Assembly: GCF_003265995.1 (NCBI RefSeq)
Contig: NZ_MVJN01000004.1
Span: 62,001 to 126,000, forward strand
DNA: 64,000 nt
From: Legionella quinlivanii
Lineage (GTDB): Bacteria > Pseudomonadota > Gammaproteobacteria > Legionellales > Legionellaceae
Direction: 5' to 3'
This document shows positions 1 to 9,290 of this stretch, piece by piece (positions within the stretch are counted from its first letter, which is position 1; the number at the start of each line of letters is the position of its first letter). The position numbers and the translations under genes were made by a program. The notes below the pieces were generated by a model. The model did no database searches, was not told the origin of the DNA, and saw only the letters and a program-made list of their open reading frames with translations.

Positions 1-1
1 C

Positions 2-490
2 ATCAACGATTGCAATCCACCTTTTATCGATTTACATGCTGCAAACTGGAGTTCATTGGATGCTTATGAACTCATGCCTGATGCCAGACGTTTTGAAACA
101 TGGGAACAAAATTATGCCGGGAAATTAGGCCTAAGCGCGGCAGTACGCTATGCGCTTGATATCGGCATGGAAAATATCTGGCAAAGAATCCAGAATTTAT
201 CCAGACTCTTTCGCAGTAAACTCGAGCAAATCCCTGGGCTTACGCTCCAGGATTTAGGAAAAGATCAATGCGGGATTATCACGTTTTCTACCAAAAACAA
301 AACCCCTGCTGAGATTAAACAGGCACTGCGTGAACAAGGGATCAATGTCACTGTATCGGTGATGGAATTTGCCCGACTGGATCTTCAATCCAGAGGACTT
401 GATGCCCTGGTCAGAGCGTCGCTCCATTATTATAACACTGAGGAAGAGATAGACATTGTTTGCAAGGCGGTGGCAGACTTCGTTTCCTAA
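2..490 (+). CDS. Class V aminotransferase-fold PLP enzyme, C-terminal part (5' end outside window)
   Basis: The reading frame is already open at base 2, so the gene starts before the window. An internal TTG at 56 is not a believable start because coding similarity continues upstream of it. The visible 162 residues read like the C-terminal third of class V aminotransferases of the isopenicillin-N-epimerase/cysteine-desulfurase-like group: PFIDLHAANW, then PDARRFETWE, then a small C-terminal domain ending in ALVRASLHYYNTEEEID. The PLP-binding lysine lies upstream and cannot be checked. The substrate cannot be told from this fragment. The gene ends 20 bases before a palindromic repeat element. 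Family is fairly sure, function open. Confidence 0.75.
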   Translation: MNDCNPPFIDLHAANWSSLDAYELMPDARRFETWEQNYAGKLGLSAAVRYALDIGMENIWQRIQNLSRLFRSKLEQIPGLTLQDLGKDQCGIITFSTKNKTPAEIKQALREQGINVTVSVMEFARLDLQSRGLDALVRASLHYYNTEEEIDIVCKAVADFVS

Positions 491-510
491 TCCAGTGACT
501 TTGTTTTCTT

Positions 511-644
511 GTACCTCCCCAGGCACGTCATCCTGAACGCAGTGAAGGATCTCCTGACTCTGGCTCAGTTCTAAGCAGTGAGATCCTTCGCTACACTCAG
601 GATGACGTACCAGATGCTCAGGATGACGTACCTGGGGAGTTACG
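511..644. repeat. Dispersed palindromic repeat (family A, copy 1)
   Basis: The two arms are near-perfect reverse complements: CGTCATCCTGAACGCAGTGA near 526 and the opposite-strand version ending near 643, flanked by a CTCCCCAGG / CCTGGGGAG outer pair. The core ...GGATCTCCTGA...CTGGCTCAGTTCTAAGCAGT... recurs at 15126-15235 and 28137-28238. A short extra copy of one arm lies at 612-630. A transcript through it would fold into a long hairpin. The element sits immediately upstream of the AAA ATPase gene. Confidence 0.85.
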
Positions 645-661
645 TTTTCTTAAGGTTTACC

Positions 662-3331
662 ATGCACGATAATATAGAAGAAATAAAACAAAAAATAAAA
701 AAACTTGAGGAACAGCTTAAAAGAGCAAATTCAATATTATCGTTGCTTTCAGGGCCGGTGGATGAAGAGGAAATAAAAGAAAAATTATTTAAAAACCGTA
801 TGGTACTCGCAACACTTTATAAAACTAGCCACCAATATAATGAAGCATTTGATCTGCTAGACATTGTTTATGACGATCTCGAATTGGACTCAAATACTGC
901 AAGCCCCCAATATATCGATGTATTAGAGGGCCTTGTTGAGTGTACTAAGGCCCTGAATAAAAAAGTAGAATGCATAACATATCTTTCAGAATTATTTCTC
1001 AGATTATCTTCTATAACCCAGACTAAATATAAAGAACAAATAATTAAGTATCTGGAGGTATATAAAACTCAATTATCAGCTCAGGAGACTATAGATCTCA
1101 TTGATCTGGTCCTGCAAAATCTGGATAGTGTTTCCTGGACTGGCTCGAAAGTATACAGCTATGCAATGAATCTTAAAATTAAGATTTTAAGTCAATTAAA
1201 GCAATTTGAAGAATGTTATACCTGCTTGAACCTTCTGGCAGAACATCAGTCTACCCGCAATAACCGAATCAATATTAACAACGATGCACTTATTGCTCAT
1301 TTAAATGCGTATAGCCTGGCATGTATCAAGGGCTATTCAATAAAAGAGTTTAGTCAGAAACTGATAAATAGTTATTATCAAAAAATGTCGAGTGGCGAAG
1401 AAGTTGTTTTTGAGCCTGAAGTGGCTGAAAACAAACTGCATTTAATCAAAATCGCCTTCCTTTTTAATCATTTAAATGTATTACCCCCATCATGGTTTCC
1501 TCCCTTCAAAATACAAAAACCTCCGGCACAGTTTCTAATGGAAAGTAGAAGCGAAGTGAGTACGGACCAGACTCACTTGCAACCGTTATCTTATGCGCCT
1601 GAAGAAGAGGTTCAGCCCATACAAGAGCCTGTGCCTGTACCTGAATATATGAAAATCAGAGAAAAAATAACGCTCGCCTGGGATAAGCACGGAGTAGCCG
1701 GTTATACTGATGAAACGCAATTCATTGTAGAGCAATTATTCATACCCCGATCACTTTCTCCAGAACAATTGGAAGCAACTGATCTTAAGTTACCACGTGG
1801 CGGCATATTATATGGTCCCCCCGGCACAGGTAAAACATTGATAGCCCGTACTATTGCTAATGACTTTATTGGGAAAGAGAATGTGACGGTTATTAATGGG
1901 CCTGCTTTAATCTCAAAATACGTAGGCCAGTCAGCTGAAAATCTTCGCCGCATTCTGGACGAGGCGAAAAAAAACCCCGCGGTAACCTATGTGGTCATTA
2001 TCGATGAAATGGATGCACTGGTCTGCTCTCGTGATAGCTCTGGTGAGGATCTTAACAGGCAAATTAAAGCCGATCTAACTACGACACTTTTAACCTATCT
2101 TGATGGTGTAGATGCCATTGAGAATCTGATGATTATTGGTTTAACCAATTATTTTGAACGTTTGGATGAGGCATTAATACGCCCCGGGCGTCTTGATGTA
2201 CATATTAATATTGGATTGCCAAATTATAAAGATCGCCTGGCTATTTTGCGCCTGTATTTGTGCCCTCTTCAGGAAAAAAATAAAGTTCAGGCCTCATTGG
2301 ACATTGAAATGCTTGCAGAGAAATCGGAGGGATTAAGCGGTGCCGGCATAAAAGCTTTTATTGACAGCACTATGAAGCGATTTGGTGTCTCTCAGCTCGT
2401 CAGTTTTGATAATGGCAAGTATAAAATTGAAGACTCAAGCCAGATTATTCCGCTTAATGATACGCAGTTCCTATCCTGTCTTGATGATGCGATTAAAAAG
2501 AATCGACGGAAAAAAACGGAGCGGGAATTATTGCAATCACGCGTTTTCTGCCCCTGGAATGACTCTCTGAGAAAAAATCTTGCTGCTCTCCTTGATAAAG
2601 AAAACAGTTTTGCTTACTTAAACCCGATGATTGTGAATGTTACAGGAAAACAGGGTACTGGAACCACAAGCTGCGCTTTGAACCTATTCCCGGAACAACC
2701 CGATAAAATCGTGTATATGAAAGCGGGAGAACTTGTTAATTTATCCCCTAAAGACCAGGAAAAATATATTGATGACTGTTTTTTTAAGGCTATAAGCTAC
2801 GAGCAGGGTATCTTAATAATTGACAATATGGAAGACATTACTTCCTGCCACTTTAATCCCCGCATTTATCTGCGCGATAAATTAAAAATGCCGCTCGATG
2901 AGGGCGAAACATTGAAAGTTGTAATGGTGAGCAAAAATGAGGAGTCTGTTCAACAGCTGTTTAATGGGCAAATTGCTTGCGATGAGACAATAAGAATGCC
3001 AGCTATAATAAAAAAAGCAGAAATTTCAACCTTAATTAAAGCATTGAAATTAGGAATAGACATTCGCGAAACCCCGGTGGAACTTACTGCCAGGCTGACT
3101 ATCAAAGAATTAAAGAATCACTTGTTAACTTTTTGCAATCGATATCAATCTGTTGAACGGACATTGGAAGGTTTTTTAAATTATGTGAACTCTCCTTTGT
3201 CTGCTCTAAAGAGTGCTTCAAACGCGCATAGAATATTTAATAAGAACCAGATGCCAAGGCCTGTCAGCCTCTCTGACAAAGATAATTCCAGTTCAGCTCT
3301 TTCAAATGGAATCGCAATTTCAAATGAATGA
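662..3331 (+). CDS. NSF/Sec18-like double AAA ATPase, probable secreted effector
   Basis: The 889-aa protein starts at ATG 662, with AAGG at 652-655 as ribosome binding site. The frame is open further upstream, but that part only translates the repeat. Residues 3-30 form a charged coiled coil, followed by a helical, TPR-like region to about residue 300. D1 AAA domain, about 345-600: Walker A GGILYGPPGTGKT (K about 387), Walker B VVIIDEMDAL (about 444), sensor GLTN and the arginine finger region RPGRLD. The run from VINGPALISKYVGQS to INIGLPNYKDRLAIL follows eukaryotic NSF D1 closely. A second, degenerate domain (about 640-830) has a P-loop GKQGTGTT without the usual lysine and a weak Walker B LIIDNMED, like the non-hydrolysing D2 of NSF. 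The NSF N-domain is absent. I infer interference with host vesicle fusion. A bacterial AAA protein with another role is the alternative. Confidence 0.8.
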   Translation: MHDNIEEIKQKIKKLEEQLKRANSILSLLSGPVDEEEIKEKLFKNRMVLATLYKTSHQYNEAFDLLDIVYDDLELDSNTASPQYIDVLEGLVECTKALNKKVECITYLSELFLRLSSITQTKYKEQIIKYLEVYKTQLSAQETIDLIDLVLQNLDSVSWTGSKVYSYAMNLKIKILSQLKQFEECYTCLNLLAEHQSTRNNRININNDALIAHLNAYSLACIKGYSIKEFSQKLINSYYQKMSSGEEVVFEPEVAENKLHLIKIAFLFNHLNVLPPSWFPPFKIQKPPAQFLMESRSEVSTDQTHLQPLSYAPEEEVQPIQEPVPVPEYMKIREKITLAWDKHGVAGYTDETQFIVEQLFIPRSLSPEQLEATDLKLPRGGILYGPPGTGKTLIARTIANDFIGKENVTVINGPALISKYVGQSAENLRRILDEAKKNPAVTYVVIIDEMDALVCSRDSSGEDLNRQIKADLTTTLLTYLDGVDAIENLMIIGLTNYFERLDEALIRPGRLDVHINIGLPNYKDRLAILRLYLCPLQEKNKVQASLDIEMLAEKSEGLSGAGIKAFIDSTMKRFGVSQLVSFDNGKYKIEDSSQIIPLNDTQFLSCLDDAIKKNRRKKTERELLQSRVFCPWNDSLRKNLAALLDKENSFAYLNPMIVNVTGKQGTGTTSCALNLFPEQPDKIVYMKAGELVNLSPKDQEKYIDDCFFKAISYEQGILIIDNMEDITSCHFNPRIYLRDKLKMPLDEGETLKVVMVSKNEESVQQLFNGQIACDETIRMPAIIKKAEISTLIKALKLGIDIRETPVELTARLTIKELKNHLLTFCNRYQSVERTLEGFLNYVNSPLSALKSASNAHRIFNKNQMPRPVSLSDKDNSSSALSNGIAISNE

Positions 3332-3519
3332 TTAATTATTGACATTTTTTAAGCGTCTATGTTACGTTCGCGTGATTAATCCACATTATGTCCAATGGTG
3401 GCACATTAACTGGATAAGCGCTTGTAAAACACTTTTAACTGACCAGGTAAAGCAGCAGCTAACCAGGATAAAGTTAACACAGGCCCTTTTAATCAGAGGC
3501 AGCATTCAGGTAATTCTCA

Positions 3520-4683
3520 ATGTCTAAAGATATCAAAATTCTCGTAATTGGTGCTGGAGTAGCGGGTCCAGCTATTTGTTATTGGCTGAAAAGATTTGGG
3601 TTTTCGCCATGTCTGATTGAGAAAGCTGCTTCCATTAGGACAGGAGGGCAAGCTCTGGATGTTCGCGGCATAGCCACTCATATCGCCAGAGATATGGGTA
3701 TCTATGAGCAGATATGTGATATGCGTACGCGAATTGAATGCGGCCGCTATGTTGATTCAGAAGGTAAGGTTTTGCACGAAGTACAGGGTGAGGAATTTGG
3801 ATTCAGGCAAGATGACGAAGTGGAAATTCTTCGCGGTGATTTGGTTGAAATTCTCATGAGCACCATCACTGATGTCCCTTGTGATTTTGATCAATACATC
3901 ATACGCATGGAGCAGAGTGCTGATGGCGTACTGGTTCATTACAATGATGGCCAAGTGATTAATTACGACCTGGTGATTGCCGCAGATGGCATACACTCCG
4001 CTACCAGACGCATGATTTTTAATAAAAATGAATATCAACTGGTTCACCTGGGTTCATATCTTAGTACATTTACTATTCCGAATTATCTTGGATTGAGTCA
4101 CATAGACCTGGAATGTGAAGCCAATTGCAAAATGGTATCAATCAATAGCGATAACAATCCTGAAATCGCGAGAGCAGGGTTTATGTTCCGCTCAGAGCAT
4201 TTGCTCAAAAATCCTCGCGATGAGCAGGAACAAAAACAATTCCTGTGTGATAATTTTCGTGATTTTGGCTGGGAAACCCAAAATATTTTAAATCGAATGC
4301 CAGAAAGTGATGATTTTTATTTTGATGCGATTATGCAAGTCAAAATGAATAGTTGGACCAAAGGGCGAATTGCGCTGGTCGGTGATGCGGGCTATTGCCC
4401 TTCACCCTTATCCGGGCAAGGTAATAATTTGGCTTTTGTGGGAGCTTATATCCTGGCGGGAGAATTAAAAGCTGCGAATGGAAATTATATACAGGCGTTT
4501 GCTCGTTATAATGAGCTTCTGCGTCCCCTTGTTGATGCCAATCAGGAATTTGGTGTCTGGGTGAGCAAATCTTTTCTGGTAGATGATGAAGTTTCCAAGG
4601 AGATTGCAGAAGAACGCTCGAACAAAGTCCTGGGGATGATAAAGTCAGTCTCAAATGCGATTAGTTTGCCTCAATATGAGTAA
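3520..4683 (+). CDS. FAD-dependent monooxygenase (PHBH/TetX-like fold)
   Basis: The 387-aa protein begins with a Rossmann FAD-binding motif (VIGAGVAGPAICYWL, residues about 8-22). It carries the second FAD motif GRIALVGDAGYCPSPLSGQG near residue 285, where GD binds the FAD ribityl chain, and a DG motif (VIAADGIHSATR) near 155. This is the standard layout of single-component class A flavoprotein hydroxylases that use NAD(P)H and oxygen on aromatic or polyketide substrates. No membrane segment is seen. The 188-base gap upstream holds a TTGACA box at 3339-3344 without a convincing -10. The substrate is unknown. The next gene, 120 bases downstream, encodes a small peptide with a double-glycine leader-like motif. 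A functional link is possible but unproven. Confidence 0.9.
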   Translation: MSKDIKILVIGAGVAGPAICYWLKRFGFSPCLIEKAASIRTGGQALDVRGIATHIARDMGIYEQICDMRTRIECGRYVDSEGKVLHEVQGEEFGFRQDDEVEILRGDLVEILMSTITDVPCDFDQYIIRMEQSADGVLVHYNDGQVINYDLVIAADGIHSATRRMIFNKNEYQLVHLGSYLSTFTIPNYLGLSHIDLECEANCKMVSINSDNNPEIARAGFMFRSEHLLKNPRDEQEQKQFLCDNFRDFGWETQNILNRMPESDDFYFDAIMQVKMNSWTKGRIALVGDAGYCPSPLSGQGNNLAFVGAYILAGELKAANGNYIQAFARYNELLRPLVDANQEFGVWVSKSFLVDDEVSKEIAEERSNKVLGMIKSVSNAISLPQYE

Positions 4684-4718
4684 CTCTATTGAACAACTCA
4701 TTTAGTGTATAAAACCCT

Positions 4719-4752
4719 CCCCTGTTTTTCTGACAATCATGAAAATCAGGGG
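4719..4752. other. Imperfect hairpin between monooxygenase and small-peptide gene
   Basis: CCCCTG followed by T-rich sequence pairs with an A-rich stretch and CAGGGG, giving an 11-bp stem with one mismatch and a 10-base loop. It may end the monooxygenase transcript, although no T-run follows. The first in-frame ATG (4739) of the next gene lies inside it, which argues for a later start there. Confidence 0.45.
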
Positions 4753-4804
4753 AAAATATTTGATATTTCCAGCTACAAATACTAATTTAAAAAGAGAGAT
4801 CTTT

Positions 4805-5011
4805 TTGAGTAAACTTATCATGTCAAGTTCCAAAAAACCTGCTCAGAAAAATTATAAAAAAATATCAGATGACCAGCTCGATGATTTAGCGGGCGGCAGA
4901 TATGCAATCGATCCTGTTACGGGATACGAAATTCCGGGGGGAAGACCAAATGCTACAGCAGCGGCTGAGAAAAAATCAACGGCTGTGAATAAAAAGAAGA
5001 TGAAACCTTAG
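4805..5011 (+). CDS. Small protein with double-glycine leader-like motif
   Basis: Three in-frame starts exist: ATG 4739 (inside a hairpin, no ribosome binding site), TTG 4805 (AAGAGAG about six bases upstream; chosen) and ATG 4820. The product is 68 aa. Its centre reads KKISDDQLDDLAGG, which matches the shape of Nif11/NHLP-type and bacteriocin double-glycine leaders (acidic LxxxELxxVAGG). After GG comes a short core (RYAIDPVTGYEIPGG), then an A/T/K-rich tail ending in KKKMKP. There is no cysteine, so a disulfide or lanthionine peptide is unlikely. No ABC peptidase-transporter or modifying enzyme is visible nearby, unless the FAD monooxygenase upstream plays that part. The gene looks real from its codon pattern. 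The peptide-precursor idea is inference. Confidence 0.55.
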   Translation: MSKLIMSSSKKPAQKNYKKISDDQLDDLAGGRYAIDPVTGYEIPGGRPNATAAAEKKSTAVNKKKMKP

Positions 5012-5080
5012 CGAGATAAATTACAGAATCCATTTAAAGCGAGTGCGAAGACCAACTTCAAAAACCAATATGCTCAACCA

Positions 5081-5109
5081 TTGCGCAAAGTGAATAATTA
5101 AATTATCAT
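5081..5109 (+). promoter_or_regulatory. Sigma-70-like promoter of first giant paralogue
   Basis: TTGCGC (5081-5086), a 17-base spacer and TATCAT (5104-5109) lie about 41 bases before the ATG. The same arrangement is kept at 9775-9803 before the paralogue, with about 80 bases of upstream sequence also shared. Conservation between the copies is the main support. Confidence 0.6.
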
Positions 5110-5150
5110 AAAGCAACTCCTGTAATCACCAAGATTTACGAAAGAACACA

Positions 5151-8100
5151 ATGGATAAAAAAGAGCAAATATTTTTCAATAGCATTGTTACCATTTTCCC
5201 ACAATTGATCGACGATTATGAAGCAGCAGGGGCTGCGCATACTCTCCATGAAAAAGCCATACATGCCTATACTATTCGCAGCTTCAAACTGCTTCGCAGC
5301 GTTTTACAATCGGAGAATCCAGTAGCGGCACTCGAACAAGCGCTGATTGAAAACTGGAATCTCATAACCGGCAACATGCTTTGCTATACTGCATTACCGC
5401 ATCATCCAGTCACTAAAATCTGGTGCGAAGCGGCCAAAGTCGTCGCCTCCAGCAAACCGCATTCAAAAAATGGGGAGCCTGCAAATCCTCTGTTATTTTT
5501 AATTCCCAGCCTGCAATGCGTCGAGTCAGTGTATGATTCCTATCCTTGTTTAGTACCAGTCCTTAATCAGGCAAAAGAATGGGATATGGATCTGGTTCAT
5601 ATTCTTTCTACTCATATATTAAATGATGCTGGCACTCACTTACTGCCCTTGCGTGCGATGCTGGTTTTTAACGAAAACGCTGGTACACCCGATATATATA
5701 ATCCCTATTTCGATGATGAAACTGAACCCAGTTCAGTCAAAATGAACAGTAACGAAATTTATCGATTAGCTCAGCACTGCTTTGCATCCCAGGCAATTTA
5801 TGAAACCAAACAACGACTCGACGCACTGACATTAAATGATGGCAATTTGCTAGGCCAGCTCAATCTCTTACGTCAGAAAATGCGGGAAAATAGCGTCCAC
5901 GGTGTTGGAAAAGAATTAACCGCAGGTCAATTCTTTGATAAAAATATCTATGATTTCCTGGCCTGGTATGATCAACTGGATGATCACAGTGAAGAACCTG
6001 AAAAAGTCAGGGAGTTTATCCAGAAAGTCCGTGGGTTTACTGCCCCTAGTATTAGAGCTTTCGACAAAGATCTGATTGTTAAAATTATAAATACAGCTGA
6101 AAAACTGCCAGCCGAAGTCAAGGGTATATTTCAGAAATATATCAATCCTCTAAAGCCCTTAGTGGATATGAACGAACCGAATCTGGATCAACTGGAACAG
6201 GCACGCCAGGTTATTTACGAGGTTCTTTCAAAATTAGGGGTTATTTCTGGCGAGACATCCGATCAAGTCAGTATTCCCCCGACACTTTTTGTATACCTCT
6301 CCAGACTGAGGACTTTTGCTTTTAAAAAAAATAACCAGGAGGATCCAAATACCTGTCTGAAAATTTTAGGGGATAAACTAGAAAAACTGATAAAAAAACA
6401 TGCTCCAACATTAAGTAAAATCGGCATCAGTAATGAGAAGAAACAATTATTAATTTCTGAAGTACTCCAATCTTTTAAAGATGCGAAATCCACCCTAAAA
6501 AGTAAACTTAATGAACATAGAGAATTAAATGGCTACGACAAGCTAAAATTAAGCCGCGAACTGTTGTCGCATTTTTCTTTAAAACCCAGTTTTAATCACC
6601 CTCAGGATTTTGAAGTTTTTGAATACCTGAAAGAAGATGAAATTGGACCCATTTGCTCTGACAAAGAGACAGCAGATTCGTTACTAAATTCAGAAAATAC
6701 TGAGCCGCTAATCCTTTTTGCATTGACCACATCCCCTGCGAAACTGAATGCGCTCATAGGCGCTTTAAGTCAATCATTGCTTGACGGGGATAATAAAAAA
6801 CTGGATCGTTTAGTTCCTTTGCTTCTTCATCTTTTTAGTGCTTTGGACATAGAAAAATGCAAGGGTATCTGCGAGCAGATAAAACAGTATTCTACTCAAC
6901 TCTGTATTTTAAAGACAGGTAAATTCACAAGCCTGGTGGACAAACTTGATTCAGATAAACAAATTGTTATTTTGGATTCAATACAAGATGAACTGCCAAA
7001 ATCGATCACTACCAACGCATCTTTCTGTAAAATATACTCACTGTATATTTTGGAAGGTACCCCGCAACAAGAAGCTTTATTCAATAGCATGAGAGAGAAG
7101 CTTGCTGGATTGCCGAAGAATTTAGGTGAGTGGACACATCTTTATAGAACGCTTTTACCTGCTCATCGGGAACTTGTATTTCCTGAGGGATTAAAAAAGA
7201 AAATAGATAATATAAAAAGTCTTAATGATTTTATTAAGATCTATGCCTCACTCAGCTCTGATGAAGCAGCGAATTTGTTTTCAGTACATAAAGAGCGTTT
7301 CCCGGTTTGGGTCAAAACCTCCCGACATTTATTACAGTTATGCAAAATCCTGACCCAGGAGCACTTTAATGAATTGCTCGATATCATACCAATAGACAAG
7401 CTCAAGCTTCAGCTTAAGAAAAAAGTAACTCCTGAAGAAATATATTCTGTGTTTGATAAAAAGTATGAGGGATCAATACCCCATAGATCCCTTTTCCTGC
7501 TGATTCCATTAGCAGATCCCGACGCTATTCTCTCTTTCCAGTCGTTACTACACGCTATTAAACCTATTGGCTCTGAGCAATTACGGCTAATCAATAAAGC
7601 AATTTCACCTGCCTATCTTAGTGCGGTAACAGAAATTACTCCCGAGCATGAAGAAAAGCTTAACGAGACCGAGCGTCTCTTTTTGCGTAAGTCACGAGAA
7701 CAAATTGAAAATCTTTTTCTAAGCATTAAAGAGTGCTTACCAAAACTTAGCTGGGATACGATTTCGACTCTTTCCTATGTGCTTAAATATTGCAATATTC
7801 AACAGAGAGAATTGATATTTCGCCAATTCATCTTGCCACACTTAAGTTCCCTCGTAGCTCCTGCAGCAAACTGGGGTGTCTTATTAACTCATCTTTCATC
7901 TGCTCAGCGTGAAACAGTTAATGATTTTGTCTATAGTAACCTTGTGCTTTCAGACTTATTCAGGGGAGCTAATGATTTCATCTGGGGCCCCATGCAATTT
8001 TTGAATGAGGGGCAGCGTTCTCATATTCTCAACACCCTTAAACAGGAATTAACATATTCGATTAGTTCTTTCTCTGATCTATCGAATTTTATAAGCCTTA

Positions 8101-9233
8101 ATGAGCTTTCAAATAAAGAGTGCCGGTTAATGTTTGACCTGTTTAAAAGGAAAATTACTCGATGGGTCGATAAAAGTGCTTATAAAATTACCGTCCTTTT
8201 TGCTCATCTAGACGATGAGGGGCGCAAAGAAGCATTTAAACTGCTAAAGAAATTTATACCTAACGAGTATACATTTTTAATGGATTTAATTTCTATTTCA
8301 CGTTTTTTAAGCAAAGAACAGATAGATGCTATTGCACCTAATCTGACCATCAAGCCCATCAGTAATTTAACTTTCTCGGCACTGAGTCGTCTTGAGTTAC
8401 ATGAACGCGAGCCGGTTATAGATAAGATATTTAATTTTCTCCCGGCGGAAATTAAGTCGCTGGAAGATTTTATATTGCTCAGCAGCTATTTAACCCCTGA
8501 ACAATGTTACAAATTGTTTTTGACAGTATTTCCCCAATTGTCATCCAGTTTAACCACAACAACTTCTTGTCTTGAATTTCTGGACAGACTCAAAATTGAA
8601 CAGTCATTCATGATTTCGCCTCTTCTGATTAAAGCAAGACCAAAGGAAACTGCCCAAGCTATTCTTTTCACTATGCTTGGGTTTCTTGGCGACGATCGAG
8701 TAAACTTCAACACTTTTTGCAATAATCAGCTGCAATCCTTACCGAATTTGCTCAGCTCTGTTGAAGACGTCATTTTCTTTATGAAAAGACGTATGTTTTT
8801 TAATATTGGACTATTCCTCGAAGCCGCCAAACCCCTCTTGGCAGCCATCATTCCATCCACAAAGGAGTGTGACGAGTTAATATACCGTCTTGAAACTGGA
8901 GAACTTAAAATCCTGTCAAACTATTTACCTGCGCTTAAAGAGGTCATTCCAAATGATTCACCTGGGCTAAATCCTCAATCATTTTTTGGCAGTAGAAAAC
9001 GCAAAGCAAACGAAGAGCTGGCTGCGCCTGGTAAACGACATCGAAGAGACGAACTCTCTGATATGGTAACAAGCTATCAGGTTTTATCCTCAGAAAAAAC
9101 ACCGGATGATTTATATTCCTCACAGCCACCAATGCAGGCATTGCTGGATGATTTGTTTCCTGGCATACCAATGGAGACCGATGAGGTGTCAGGCCCAACG
9201 TCATCCCCAGCGCCAGCGAGGACTCTCCCTTAA
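5151..9233 (+). CDS. Giant helical-repeat protein with NLS-like C-terminus, copy 1 (probable effector)
   Basis: A 1,360-aa protein with no recognised enzyme domain. ATG 5151 is chosen because the same GAAAGAACACAATG context precedes the paralogue. The N-terminal 330 residues are nearly identical to the downstream copy. Residues about 500-1250 consist of degenerate alpha-helical units of roughly 40 residues with L/F spacing and recurring L[ST]xEQ/L[ST]PxQ starts. Near the C-terminus two basic clusters, RKRK (1282-1285) and KRHRR (1295-1299), have the spacing of a bipartite nuclear localisation signal. The conserved PPMQALLDDLFPGIPMETDE block follows. The last 15 residues, including TSSPAPARTLP, are encoded by a dispersed repeat. 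There is no signal peptide or membrane segment. The type IV effector and nuclear role are inference. Confidence 0.75.
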   Translation: MDKKEQIFFNSIVTIFPQLIDDYEAAGAAHTLHEKAIHAYTIRSFKLLRSVLQSENPVAALEQALIENWNLITGNMLCYTALPHHPVTKIWCEAAKVVASSKPHSKNGEPANPLLFLIPSLQCVESVYDSYPCLVPVLNQAKEWDMDLVHILSTHILNDAGTHLLPLRAMLVFNENAGTPDIYNPYFDDETEPSSVKMNSNEIYRLAQHCFASQAIYETKQRLDALTLNDGNLLGQLNLLRQKMRENSVHGVGKELTAGQFFDKNIYDFLAWYDQLDDHSEEPEKVREFIQKVRGFTAPSIRAFDKDLIVKIINTAEKLPAEVKGIFQKYINPLKPLVDMNEPNLDQLEQARQVIYEVLSKLGVISGETSDQVSIPPTLFVYLSRLRTFAFKKNNQEDPNTCLKILGDKLEKLIKKHAPTLSKIGISNEKKQLLISEVLQSFKDAKSTLKSKLNEHRELNGYDKLKLSRELLSHFSLKPSFNHPQDFEVFEYLKEDEIGPICSDKETADSLLNSENTEPLILFALTTSPAKLNALIGALSQSLLDGDNKKLDRLVPLLLHLFSALDIEKCKGICEQIKQYSTQLCILKTGKFTSLVDKLDSDKQIVILDSIQDELPKSITTNASFCKIYSLYILEGTPQQEALFNSMREKLAGLPKNLGEWTHLYRTLLPAHRELVFPEGLKKKIDNIKSLNDFIKIYASLSSDEAANLFSVHKERFPVWVKTSRHLLQLCKILTQEHFNELLDIIPIDKLKLQLKKKVTPEEIYSVFDKKYEGSIPHRSLFLLIPLADPDAILSFQSLLHAIKPIGSEQLRLINKAISPAYLSAVTEITPEHEEKLNETERLFLRKSREQIENLFLSIKECLPKLSWDTISTLSYVLKYCNIQQRELIFRQFILPHLSSLVAPAANWGVLLTHLSSAQRETVNDFVYSNLVLSDLFRGANDFIWGPMQFLNEGQRSHILNTLKQELTYSISSFSDLSNFISLNELSNKECRLMFDLFKRKITRWVDKSAYKITVLFAHLDDEGRKEAFKLLKKFIPNEYTFLMDLISISRFLSKEQIDAIAPNLTIKPISNLTFSALSRLELHEREPVIDKIFNFLPAEIKSLEDFILLSSYLTPEQCYKLFLTVFPQLSSSLTTTTSCLEFLDRLKIEQSFMISPLLIKARPKETAQAILFTMLGFLGDDRVNFNTFCNNQLQSLPNLLSSVEDVIFFMKRRMFFNIGLFLEAAKPLLAAIIPSTKECDELIYRLETGELKILSNYLPALKEVIPNDSPGLNPQSFFGSRKRKANEELAAPGKRHRRDELSDMVTSYQVLSSEKTPDDLYSSQPPMQALLDDLFPGIPMETDEVSGPTSSPAPARTLP

Positions 9234-9290
9234 ATACGTGCCTGTGCCGGAGATCCCTCGCTACGCTCGGGATGACGGGGCATAGCGGTC
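9199..9290. repeat. Dispersed palindromic repeat (family B, copy 1), overlapping a gene end
   Basis: The left arm (ACGTCATCCCCAGCGCCAGC...) lies inside the last codons of the first giant gene, and the right arm (GCTACGCTCGGGATGACG) lies just after its stop. The internal CTCCCTTAAATACGTGCCTG is shared with copies at 9622-9704 and 13851-13936. Confidence 0.85.

Noticed and set aside
578-661. In-frame upstream extension of the NSF-like protein (28 residues)
   Set aside because: It only translates the palindromic repeat; ATG 662 has a better ribosome binding site and starts the natural coiled coil.
3339-3527. 62-codon open frame before the monooxygenase
   Set aside because: Composition is unlike its neighbours, there is no ribosome binding site, and it overlaps the next start; more likely leader DNA.
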